Below, in pieces: positions 5,829 to 12,634 of a stretch of 12,634 bases of DNA. The stretch's first letter is position 1. The number at the start of each line of letters is the position of its first letter. The stretch comes from Thermoplasmata archaeon (GTDB lineage: Archaea > Thermoplasmatota > DAOVMN01). Location of the stretch: positions 1 to 12,634 of the forward strand of contig DAOVMN010000023.1 of the NCBI GenBank assembly GCA_030630685.1, read 5' to 3'. The translations under genes and the position numbers were made by a program. The notes below the pieces were generated by a model. That model worked only from the letters and a program-made list of their open reading frames with translations. It was not told the DNA's origin and searched no databases.

Positions 5829-8349
5829 AAAAATGAGTTATCAAACGATCTTTATGATCGTTGCGGCAGGGATGTTGATCATTGGCTCTCTTGGGGGTTT
5901 GATAGGTAGCCGGGATACCACAAGACCTGAAAATGTCACCAATGAATTGGGTAAAGATGAGGCATCCAAAAACACCGAGAGAGTGCCAGGATGGTTCACA
6001 AAAAATAAGGGCCAGGTGAAAGATCAGGCTGTGCTATTTACATACTCGGATGGTTGTGCCGCCTTTCTGGAAAGCGCAGTACTACTTCAGATTAATAATG
6101 GCAAAAATAGCAGTTCTGTGAAAGTGACCTTTCCAGGGTCGAATGTTGTCATACCCGAAGGGGAAGGAGAACTTAATCACCAGAGTAACTTTTTCCAGGG
6201 GAGCGATCTGGAGAAATGGCATACCAACGTTCCGAACTTCAAACAAATTGCCTATCCTGACATATATGATGGTATTGATCTGATATACTACTCCACAATT
6301 AATGGCTTGAAATATGATTGGAGAGTCCAACCTGGGACCGACCCCGGTATCATTCAGGAACGTTACGAAAGCGCAAAATCGGTTAAAATCGACACCGACG
6401 GATCCCTGATAATCACCACAGGACATGGTGTGCTCAGGGAGGCACCTCCTTATTGTTATCAGGTAGAGAAGGAGATATTGAGTCGCTTCATAATTAGAGA
6501 AGATAATACAATTTCCTATTTAATTGGGAACTATGATGGGACACAACCATTAGTAGTGGATCCAATGATCTTCTCTACGTATATAGGAGGGGAACTTAGA
6601 GAACAGGCAGAGGATATTGCTCTTGATGGAAATGGCAATGCCTATGTTACAGGAGGGACCTTTTCCACTAATTTTCCAACATCCCAAAGTGCTTATCAAA
6701 AATCCAATAAAGGATATGGTGATGTATTCGTCTTCAAGTTGACCATTGATGGGAAAAACCTGGTATATTCAACCTTCGTGGGAGGTGAAGGTGGGGACTT
6801 GGGTGTTTCCATGGATATTGATAGCGAAAATAACATTTATGTCACTGGATATACAGAATCCTCGGATTTTCCAACCACTGATGGAGCATACAACACTACT
6901 CATAGTGGAAATGCCGATGTTTTCGTGTTCAAGCTCTCCAGCGATGGCTCCACTCTGAAATATTCAACCTATATTGGCGGGAGTGAAACAGATAAGGGTC
7001 AAGGAATTGCATTGGATGAGGAAAGGAACGCGTATGTTACGGGTTTCACCGAATCCCCGGACTTCCCAGCTACCAATGGAACATACAATACATCTCATAG
7101 CGGTGATGATGACGCTTTCGTATGCAAATTATCCAGTGATGGAAGTGATCTACTTTATTCAACATATATAGGCGGGAGAGAGCAAGATATAGGTACCGGT
7201 ATAAAACTCGATGGAGAAGGAAACGCGTATGTGACAGGAGTAACTGGATCAGCCACTTTTCCCACAACCCAAGATGCATACGATACCTCCCACAATGGAG
7301 GTGGGTATTACTGGGCCGATGTATTTGTTTTGAAGCTCAATGGTAACGGGAGTGATCTCCTGTACTCCACATTCGTAGGTGGAGATCACATGGATGAGGG
7401 GTTAGATCTCGCATTGGATAACGAGGGAAATGTGTACGTAACTGGGTATACCGGCTCAGAGAATTTCCCAACGACCGAAGGAGCGGTAAATACCACTCAT
7501 AATGGTGGCGATGATGTTTTCGTGTTCAGGCTTTCAAGCGATGGCTCTACACTACAATACTCAACCTATGTGGGAGGACAGGCAAATGATAAAGGGGAAA
7601 GCATCGCTATTGATGGGAAAGGGAACGCCTATGTTACAGGGTGGAGTGAAAAGTGGTCTTTTGATTTTCCAACCACTGAGGGAGCATATATGCCAGATGA
7701 TGGAGGTTTCAATAAAATCATTCTATTCAAGCTGAATTCCAATGGGACCGACCTTCTGTATTCGACCTATATGGGAGGAACAACCCATTATGTGATGGAG
7801 GGGAACTTTAATAATTACGGCAACGCAATTGCAGTTGAGGATGAAAACATTGCCTATGTTACAGGATGGACAAAGGCTACAGACTTCCCCACCACGGAGG
7901 GCGCATACCAAACAACATACAGAAAAGAATCAGATGTCTTCGTATTCAAGTTGAATATGGTGCCCGAAGACCAGGGTGAAGACGACGATGACGATGAGGT
8001 TGGGATGAGCACAGTTGTTTGCTGCAGTGGGATGGTCGTCTCAGTTGTTGTCGTTGTATGGTTCTTCATTGTTCGAAAGAAGAAACAAACTGGCATCCAG
8101 CCGGCTATTCCACCGCAAACATATCCACAACCGGTACCGTACCAGCGGCCCCCACAACCACCCCGGTATCCCCCTGCCCGGCCCCCGCCCCCTCCAACTC
8201 AATCCTTCACCCCACCGTCTGCGGGTTCTCAACCTCAACCAGCAACAGAAACAAAGGAAACATGGACCTGTCCAAACTGCGGAAATAAATTATCTATGGA
8301 AGATATATTCTGCTGGAAGTGCGGAATCAACAGACCGAAAGGAGGATAA
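5815..8349 (+). CDS. Membrane-anchored SBBP beta-propeller protein with cytoplasmic zinc ribbon
   Basis: This 844-residue protein has a signal peptide or N-terminal anchor at about residues 7-30. Residues 45-250 match the domain that usually precedes SBBP repeats (NKGQVKDQ, YPDIYDGIDLIYY, LKYDWRVQPG). Residues 252-716 hold seven SBBP repeats, each with (F/Y)ST(Y/F)-x-GG, (A/V)YVTG or IYVTG, and FPTT near the middle and most with a (D)VFVFKL-like strand at the end. Seven units are enough to close one seven-bladed propeller. An acidic linker (DDDDDE) precedes a single transmembrane helix at about 731-755, followed by RKKK, which places the C-terminus inside. A Pro-rich linker spans about 763-805. 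The protein ends in a zinc ribbon with Cys819, Cys822, Cys833 and Cys836. An external binding or sensing propeller joined to an internal metal-binding module is inferred; the ligand is unknown. It lacks the FIPGF tail of its two neighbours. The stop lies one base before the AOR start. Confidence 0.88.
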   Translation: MVRTKKMSYQTIFMIVAAGMLIIGSLGGLIGSRDTTRPENVTNELGKDEASKNTERVPGWFTKNKGQVKDQAVLFTYSDGCAAFLESAVLLQINNGKNSSSVKVTFPGSNVVIPEGEGELNHQSNFFQGSDLEKWHTNVPNFKQIAYPDIYDGIDLIYYSTINGLKYDWRVQPGTDPGIIQERYESAKSVKIDTDGSLIITTGHGVLREAPPYCYQVEKEILSRFIIREDNTISYLIGNYDGTQPLVVDPMIFSTYIGGELREQAEDIALDGNGNAYVTGGTFSTNFPTSQSAYQKSNKGYGDVFVFKLTIDGKNLVYSTFVGGEGGDLGVSMDIDSENNIYVTGYTESSDFPTTDGAYNTTHSGNADVFVFKLSSDGSTLKYSTYIGGSETDKGQGIALDEERNAYVTGFTESPDFPATNGTYNTSHSGDDDAFVCKLSSDGSDLLYSTYIGGREQDIGTGIKLDGEGNAYVTGVTGSATFPTTQDAYDTSHNGGGYYWADVFVLKLNGNGSDLLYSTFVGGDHMDEGLDLALDNEGNVYVTGYTGSENFPTTEGAVNTTHNGGDDVFVFRLSSDGSTLQYSTYVGGQANDKGESIAIDGKGNAYVTGWSEKWSFDFPTTEGAYMPDDGGFNKIILFKLNSNGTDLLYSTYMGGTTHYVMEGNFNNYGNAIAVEDENIAYVTGWTKATDFPTTEGAYQTTYRKESDVFVFKLNMVPEDQGEDDDDDEVGMSTVVCCSGMVVSVVVVVWFFIVRKKKQTGIQPAIPPQTYPQPVPYQRPPQPPRYPPARPPPPPTQSFTPPSAGSQPQPATETKETWTCPNCGNKLSMEDIFCWKCGINRPKGG
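6568..7962 (+). repeat. Seven tandem SBBP propeller repeats
   Basis: Units begin at successive (F/Y)ST(Y/F)-x-GG motifs, the first at about base 6571 and the last at about 7759, with about 64-70 residues per unit. The GxAYVTG and DFPTT segments are also similar in DNA. The fourth, sixth and seventh units carry small insertions. Confidence 0.85.
8341..8346 (+). promoter_or_regulatory. Strong Shine-Dalgarno motif deciding the AOR start
   Basis: GGAGGA overlaps the last two Gly codons of the propeller gene and sits four bases before the ATG at 8351. It marks this ATG as the true start, although the same frame is open back to 8015. Confidence 0.75.
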
Positions 8350-8350
8350 C

Positions 8351-10192
8351 ATGGGCTATACAGGAAAAATATTGGAGATCGACCTTACACACGCAAGCCA
8401 CGAGGTGACGGATTTAGATATGGAACTTGCAAGACGCTTTATCGGGGGAAAGGGACTGGGTGCGGCCCTGCTTTACCGCATGATAAAAAAAGGGACCGAC
8501 CCGCTCGGCCCTCACAATCCTCTCCTGTTTGTCACCGGCCCTCTCACGGGCACAATGGCTCCCACCTCGGGACGCTGGTGTGTTGTCACCAAATCTCCTT
8601 TGACCGGCCTTTTCCTTGATTCCCATGCCGGAGGATATTTTGGAACCGAACTCAAGAAGGCAGGGTATGATGTTATCATGATCAAAGGGAGATCAAAGGC
8701 CCCTGTGTATATCTCGATCAAGGATAAGGGCGTGGAAATAAAGGACGCAGGCGAACTCCGGGGCAAGGGAACTGTAGAGACCGTAAGAGTGCTGCGCAGG
8801 GTCCATAACGATCCAAAATTAAGGATCGCATCCATCGGGCCGGCAGGGGAAAACCTGGTAAGATTTGCCATGATTGCAGTGGATAGCCATGAACAAAAGG
8901 AGCGTGGAGGTCAGGCGGGCCGGGGTGGTGCGGGGGCGGTGATGGGTTCCAAGAATCTTAAGGCCGTTGCCGTAAAAGGCACGGGAAAAATCGAATATTA
9001 CAGAAGGGATGGGTTCATCGAATCTGCTCGTAAAGCAAATCAAAAGGTGCTGGACTCCCCGGTGACAGAACTGCGTCGAAAGTATGGGACCACCCGTATT
9101 GTTAAAATCATGAACGAATTCGGGATCCTGCCTACGAACAACTTCAATACAACGATATTCGAGCATGCTGAAAACATCAGCGGGGAACACATGATAGAGG
9201 CTATTGTCATTGGAGATAAAGCATGTTTCAACTGTCCGCTGAGGTGCGGGAAGCAATCTTTGGTAAAGGAGGGAAAGTACAAAGGCACCGAGGTGGAGGG
9301 ACCGGAGTATGAGCTCCTTGCGCTCATGGGTTCGAATTGTGGCATAACGAACGTGGAAGCGGTTGCAAAAGGCGCATATATGGTGGATGATCTGGGCCTG
9401 GATGGGATATCTACAGGCGTTGTGATAAGTTTTGCAATGGACTGCTACCAGTACGGCGCCCTTTCCCGGGATGAGCTGTTCGGATATGAAGGGAATTTCG
9501 GGAACGAGGAGCTCTATTTCGAGCTTATTAACGCAATCGCTTATAGAAAGGGAATAGGGAATATCCTGGCGGAAGGTGTGAGAACAGCATCCGAAAAGAT
9601 AGGAAAGGGATCCGAAGAGTATGCGATGCATGTAAAGGGTATGGAACTCCCTGGATACGACCCAAGGGGGAGTTTTGGTATGGGGCTGGCTTATGCCACA
9701 TCCGACAGGGGTGCGTGCCACCAGCGTGCCTGGACTGTCTTTAACGAGATCTTTGCAGACCCCCCAACAAACCATTCGATTATTGGTAAAGCAGGGCTTG
9801 TAAAGGATACCCAGGATGAGCGGGCCGCTGCATTCTCGTTGGTGCTCTGCGACTTTGTACCCATCGATGTGGAGGATTTCGTGAATCTGATAAATGCTTC
9901 TACAGGGTTCGGATATTCAAAAGAGGAATACCTGAGGTGCGGGGAACGAATATGGAATCTCACACGCCTTTTTAATATAAGAGAAGGAATTAGCAGAAAG
10001 GATGATAATCTTCCCGCACGATTACAGGACCCGTTACCCGAGGGACCGAGTAAAGGCTGTGCAATAACGGACGAGATGCTGGATAGCATGTTAGATGAAT
10101 ACTACGAATACCGGGGATGGACCCGGGATGGGATCCCCGGTCAGGAGAAACTCAAGGAACTTGGACTTGAAGAATATGATGAGAGGTTATAA
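8351..10192 (+). CDS. aor: Aldehyde:ferredoxin oxidoreductase family protein (tungstopterin, 4Fe-4S)
   Basis: This 613-residue protein is close to the usual length of AOR-family enzymes, which oxidise aldehydes to carboxylic acids with reduction of ferredoxin, using a tungsten or molybdenum bis-pterin and one 4Fe-4S cluster. The N-terminus (MGYTGKILEIDL, then GGKGLG at 32-37) and the segment at 185-206 (RGGAGAVMGSKNLK) are typical of the pterin-binding domain. The cluster ligands are visible as Cys292-x2-Cys295-x3-Cys299, with Cys500 in the expected distant fourth position. Conserved segments GPEYELLALMG (317-327) and DPRG...DRGACH (437-457) lie around the active site; His457 is a likely active-site residue by family analogy. 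No signal peptide is present, so the enzyme is cytoplasmic. The subtype (AOR, FOR, GOR or another) and substrate cannot be told from the sequence alone. The one-base gaps on both sides place it in the operon, and the aminotransferase next to it favours amino-acid-derived aldehydes as substrates. Confidence 0.93.
   Translation: MGYTGKILEIDLTHASHEVTDLDMELARRFIGGKGLGAALLYRMIKKGTDPLGPHNPLLFVTGPLTGTMAPTSGRWCVVTKSPLTGLFLDSHAGGYFGTELKKAGYDVIMIKGRSKAPVYISIKDKGVEIKDAGELRGKGTVETVRVLRRVHNDPKLRIASIGPAGENLVRFAMIAVDSHEQKERGGQAGRGGAGAVMGSKNLKAVAVKGTGKIEYYRRDGFIESARKANQKVLDSPVTELRRKYGTTRIVKIMNEFGILPTNNFNTTIFEHAENISGEHMIEAIVIGDKACFNCPLRCGKQSLVKEGKYKGTEVEGPEYELLALMGSNCGITNVEAVAKGAYMVDDLGLDGISTGVVISFAMDCYQYGALSRDELFGYEGNFGNEELYFELINAIAYRKGIGNILAEGVRTASEKIGKGSEEYAMHVKGMELPGYDPRGSFGMGLAYATSDRGACHQRAWTVFNEIFADPPTNHSIIGKAGLVKDTQDERAAAFSLVLCDFVPIDVEDFVNLINASTGFGYSKEEYLRCGERIWNLTRLFNIREGISRKDDNLPARLQDPLPEGPSKGCAITDEMLDSMLDEYYEYRGWTRDGIPGQEKLKELGLEEYDERL
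10181..10187 (+). promoter_or_regulatory. Shine-Dalgarno motif deciding the aminotransferase start
   Basis: GAGAGGT sits in the final AOR codons, six bases before the ATG at 10194. It rules against the in-frame ATGs at 10095 and 10179, which overlap the AOR gene and add no conserved sequence. Confidence 0.65.
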
Positions 10193-10193
10193 T

Positions 10194-11351
10194 ATGAACA
10201 TAATGTCAGAGGGAGCAAAGCGTCTGGAAGGGCAAGCGGCATTCAAGGTTCTTGCACGAGCAAGGCAACTGGAACGACAGGGAAGGGGCATCCTCCATTT
10301 TGAGATCGGTGAGCCATGTTTTGACACCCCTGTCCATATTATCGAGGCAGAAAGAAGGGCAATCGAGAATAAGCATACTCACTATGTGTCATCATACGGA
10401 ATCCCGGAATTGAGAAAGGCAGTGTGCAAGGAGATCGAAAAGACGAGGGGATTCCTTCCCGATCCCGAGCAGGTATTGATCACCCCGGGAGCAAATTCCA
10501 TCATATTCTTCACCGCGGCGTGCGTGGCGAATCCGAATGAGGAGGTAATCTATCCCGATCCTGGATTCTTTACCTACAGGTCTGCATTGGGATATCTTGG
10601 CAATAAGCAGAGACCAGCACCGCTTCTGGAAGAGAATGAATTTCGGATGAATCCAGAGGATGTGAAGGAAAGAATAACAGACGACACACGCCTTATAATC
10701 ATGAATTCCCCTCAGAATCCTACCGGGTCGGTAATGACCAAGAATGAGATCGAGGAGATGGCAGAGATTGCAGAGGAACACGATGTGTATCTCCTGACCG
10801 ATGAGATATACAGCAAGATGACCTATGAGAGGAAACATCATACCCCTTCAATAAGGGATGAATGCAGGGAGAGAACCATCCTGCTTGATGGATTCTCAAA
10901 GAAATATGCAATGACGGGTTGGAGGCTCGGCTATGCCGTGGGACCGAAGGCAATCATCAAGAAGATGGGCCTCCTTTTACAGACAACGGTCTCCTGCACA
11001 CCGCCCTTTATTCAGCATGCGGGCATTGGTGCATTGGAAGGGGGGGACAAATGCATTGAAGATATGATGGGCGAGTTTAAACAACGGAGGGATATCATCA
11101 TCAAAGGTCTGAACAAGATCCCGGGGATATCCTGTGTGATGCCGCAGGGCGCATTCTATGCCTTCCCCAATATCACAGGGACAGGAATGAGCAGCGATGA
11201 ATTTGTCTCTTGTCTCCTGGAGAAAGGGGGTATCGCCATCCTTTCCGGGCCTGATTTCGGCGAGTATGGTGAAGGGTTTGTACGGTTTTCGTATGCCACG
11301 GATATCGAAAAAATAAAGGAAGCTTTAGAACGGATGGAGGCCCTTTTTTAA
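10194..11351 (+). CDS. PLP-dependent class I/II aminotransferase
   Basis: This 385-residue protein is a fold-type I aminotransferase, cytoplasmic and probably a dimer. The expected landmarks are present in order: FEIGEPCFDTP near the N-terminus; YGIPELRKAV; Asn175 in NPTG; Asp203 and Tyr206 in TDEIYSKMTYE; the PLP Schiff-base Lys236 in GFSKKYAMTGWRLGY; and Arg364 in FVRFSYA, which binds the substrate carboxylate. Family members transfer amino groups from aspartate, alanine or aromatic amino acids to 2-oxoglutarate or pyruvate; the exact donor cannot be read from these motifs. The start was chosen from the ribosome-binding motif and the one-base gap after AOR. Being coupled to AOR, it likely supplies 2-oxo acids upstream of ferredoxin-linked oxidation, but this is inference. 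A T6 run at the 3' end may contribute to termination. Confidence 0.92.
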   Translation: MNIMSEGAKRLEGQAAFKVLARARQLERQGRGILHFEIGEPCFDTPVHIIEAERRAIENKHTHYVSSYGIPELRKAVCKEIEKTRGFLPDPEQVLITPGANSIIFFTAACVANPNEEVIYPDPGFFTYRSALGYLGNKQRPAPLLEENEFRMNPEDVKERITDDTRLIIMNSPQNPTGSVMTKNEIEEMAEIAEEHDVYLLTDEIYSKMTYERKHHTPSIRDECRERTILLDGFSKKYAMTGWRLGYAVGPKAIIKKMGLLLQTTVSCTPPFIQHAGIGALEGGDKCIEDMMGEFKQRRDIIIKGLNKIPGISCVMPQGAFYAFPNITGTGMSSDEFVSCLLEKGGIAILSGPDFGEYGEGFVRFSYATDIEKIKEALERMEALF

Positions 11352-11418
11352 CTCCTCCCTGAGCCTATATTATCTAACCTCTGAAGAGATCAAAAGAGCG
11401 TTAGTAAATCCCTTTTTT
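11344..11418 (+). terminator. Possible T-rich termination region for the + strand operon
   Basis: Runs of six T lie at 11344-11349, across the aminotransferase stop, and at 11413-11418, inside the 3' end of the convergent gene. Archaeal polymerases commonly stop at short oligo-T tracts without a hairpin, and I saw no clear stem-loop here. The 49-base gap between the two convergent stops (11352-11400) contains nothing else I recognise. Confidence 0.35.
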
Positions 11419-12501
11419 CCCTCCCCACCACCCATCCAGCCCGTTTGAAAGTGCCTCAAGCGCCTGCTCCAGTTTTTCGCAAGGAATCCCGTAACCAATC
11501 CTGATGTGCCCCGTCATACCAAAGTACTCCCCAGGGGTGATCAGGACCTTGTGCCTTTCAGCAAGAAACCTCCCGAGAGCCATGGTGTCCGCCTTCTCTC
11601 CGTTCTGATTGGTTATCCTTGGGAAGGCGATATTCGCCTCTGAAGGCACCCATTCCGCATCCGCTCTCTGGCTTATCCACTCCTTTATTTTCCTGAGGTT
11701 GGGCTCCATTATTTCCCTACCACGTCCGATGAACCAGTCCAGGTTTCGCATCATGAGAAGATATGCCCTTTGGCTGATCACTGAACAATTGGGAGAAAGG
11801 AGTATTTTCAACCTATCAACTTCCTTTATCAACCTTGACGGACCCACCAAATATCCGATCCTCAATCCACACCCTCCGAAGAACTTGGATGGGGAGGAAT
11901 TGATCACCACGTTTTCGCCAGAATCTATTGCAGATGGAACATCAGAGAAACGGCGGAATATCTCGTCCACCAAGACCGTGGTATCGGCATCCTCGCATAT
12001 CTCCACGATTTCCTTTAATGCGCTGGCCCTGAGGGTTGTTCCTGATGGATTGTGCAGGTTTGTGAGCACAATGAGGGATGTGCCCCTGACCCTTTCCTTG
12101 AGTTCCTCGGGGGAAAATTCGAATCCATCCTCATAGGGCCTGGGCACTAAAATCACCTTCGAACCGAGCACATTTGCCACCTTCCACAGGGGTTCATAGC
12201 TCGGGGTTTCGACAGCGATTGTTCTCGGGGAATAAAGTGCTTCAACAAGGAGATTCCCCTCGGAGGCACTGGAGGTGATGGCAACATTTTCTGATTCCAC
12301 GGAATACAGCTTGGCTATTTCCTCCTTGAGTTCGGGGTCACCCATGTCAGTCCCGCAGTCAAGGTTGAAATCGAATTCTTCAGGATCGAATCCAGGGAAA
12401 TCGGTGAGTCTCAGGAACGGGAGGGAGCTCGAGCCGAGGTTGTGGGTGATGCCTGGATAGCCGTTCAGCCAGTTCAGGAGATCAAAGTCGGCGGGTTTCA
12501 T
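11401..12501 (-). CDS. PLP-dependent class I/II aminotransferase, convergent
   Basis: Starting at the ATG at 12501-12499, this is a 366-residue fold-type I aminotransferase. Landmarks are a (S/T)SSASEGNLLVEAL segment, Asn151 in HNPSG, Asp179 in VLVDEIFRRF, the PLP Schiff-base Lys206 in SPSKFFGGCGLRIGY and Arg334 in HIRIGYG. It differs clearly from the + strand aminotransferase, having NPSG instead of NPTG and a GGCGLR loop after the Lys, so it is not a recent copy. The substrate is unknown; amino-acid, aromatic and phosphate-ester aminotransferases or decarboxylase-type relatives share these motifs. The frame stays open to an ATG at 12609, but the extra 36 residues cross a 16-base tandem duplication and show no family features, so the shorter start is preferred. 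No Shine-Dalgarno motif precedes 12501, which fits a leaderless mRNA. It is transcribed towards the operon and is probably independent of it. Confidence 0.87.
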   Translation of the reverse strand: MKPADFDLLNWLNGYPGITHNLGSSSLPFLRLTDFPGFDPEEFDFNLDCGTDMGDPELKEEIAKLYSVESENVAITSSASEGNLLVEALYSPRTIAVETPSYEPLWKVANVLGSKVILVPRPYEDGFEFSPEELKERVRGTSLIVLTNLHNPSGTTLRASALKEIVEICEDADTTVLVDEIFRRFSDVPSAIDSGENVVINSSPSKFFGGCGLRIGYLVGPSRLIKEVDRLKILLSPNCSVISQRAYLLMMRNLDWFIGRGREIMEPNLRKIKEWISQRADAEWVPSEANIAFPRITNQNGEKADTMALGRFLAERHKVLITPGEYFGMTGHIRIGYGIPCEKLEQALEALSNGLDGWWGGKKGIY

Positions 12502-12522
12502 GCGGAGGGCAAGTAGTATGGT

Positions 12523-12535
12523 GGATTTATCCTTT
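12523..12535 (-). promoter_or_regulatory. Weak TATA-like element for the convergent aminotransferase
   Basis: On the - strand this reads AAAGGATAAATCC, a purine-rich BRE-like start followed by an AT-rich box. Its centre lies about 26 bases before the ATG at 12501, the distance expected for a leaderless archaeal transcript. The match to a TATA consensus is poor. Confidence 0.28.
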
Positions 12536-12565
12536 GCGGTTGGTCCGGGGAAGTCTGAGGGTGAA

Positions 12566-12597
12566 GCAGTTGGATGGTGGAGCAGTTGGATGGTGGA
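12566..12597. repeat. 16-base perfect tandem duplication
   Basis: The unit GCAGTTGGATGGTGGA occurs twice without a gap, at 12566-12581 and 12582-12597. Sixteen is not a multiple of three, so the copies would be read in different frames, which argues that the stretch is non-coding. It sits upstream of the convergent aminotransferase. Function is unknown; replication slippage is the simplest explanation. Confidence 0.85.
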
Positions 12598-12634
12598 GCG
12601 GAGAGACATACCGGTTTCATCCCGAAATGATAGA

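Noticed and set aside
8101..8235. A frameshift or low-complexity assembly error in the C-rich stretch
   Set aside because: The frame continues cleanly into an intact four-Cys zinc ribbon and stops one base before the next gene, so the Pro-rich linker is genuine coding sequence.
8015..8350. An N-terminal extension of the AOR frame
   Set aside because: The stretch overlaps the membrane, Pro-rich and zinc-ribbon codons of the propeller gene in another frame. GGAGGA before 8351 and the standard AOR N-terminus fix the start there.
8819..9775. A 318-codon open frame on the - strand inside the AOR gene
   Set aside because: No recognisable domain, and the + strand encodes a complete AOR with all cluster ligands across the same bases.
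10095..10193. A longer N-terminus for the + strand aminotransferase
   Set aside because: It would overlap the conserved AOR C-terminal region, adds no family sequence, and a good ribbon-independent ribosome-binding motif precedes 10194.
10194..12501. The two aminotransferases as an inverted gene duplication
   Set aside because: They share only fold-type motifs (NP[TS]G, Asp, Lys, Arg) and differ in length and active-site loops, so any common origin is ancient.

Overview
The window most likely comes from a euryarchaeon of the Thermoplasmatota type. The evidence is three large secreted or membrane proteins built from NosD-like beta-helix, PKD, CARDB, Ig-like and SBBP propeller modules. Two of them end in an Asp/Gly run, an FIPGF motif, a hydrophobic helix and basic residues, which looks like an archaeal PGF-CTERM sorting tail. 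GGAG/GAGG/GGTG ribosome-binding motifs and a tungsten-type aldehyde:ferredoxin oxidoreductase (AOR) fit an anaerobic archaeon. The exact lineage is an inference.

Layout. Bases 1-40 carry the last codons of an upstream gene that appears to end in a zinc ribbon. It overlaps the GTG start of a 1191-residue beta-helix/PKD/Ig surface protein (37-3612). A 739-residue PKD/CARDB surface protein follows (3609-5828), then an 844-residue seven-repeat propeller protein with a transmembrane helix, a Pro-rich linker and a cytoplasmic zinc ribbon (5815-8349). Next come an AOR-family oxidoreductase (8351-10192) and a class I aminotransferase (10194-11351). All are on the + strand. Junctions are overlaps of 4, 4 and 14 bases, then two gaps of one base, so the set reads as one translationally coupled operon whose promoter lies upstream of the window. 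A second PLP aminotransferase (11401-12501) runs convergently on the - strand after a 49-base gap, with its own upstream region at 12502-12634.

How the genes may work together. The two cytoplasmic enzymes fit amino-acid fermentation: transamination gives 2-oxo acids, ferredoxin-dependent 2-oxoacid oxidoreductases (not in this window) can release aldehydes, and AOR oxidises aldehydes to acids while reducing ferredoxin. The three upstream proteins are displayed outside the cell and could bind polymers, cells or peptides. Nothing in the sequence proves that the surface and metabolic halves share a function. The tight junctions are the only direct link, and they are the most unusual aspect of the window.
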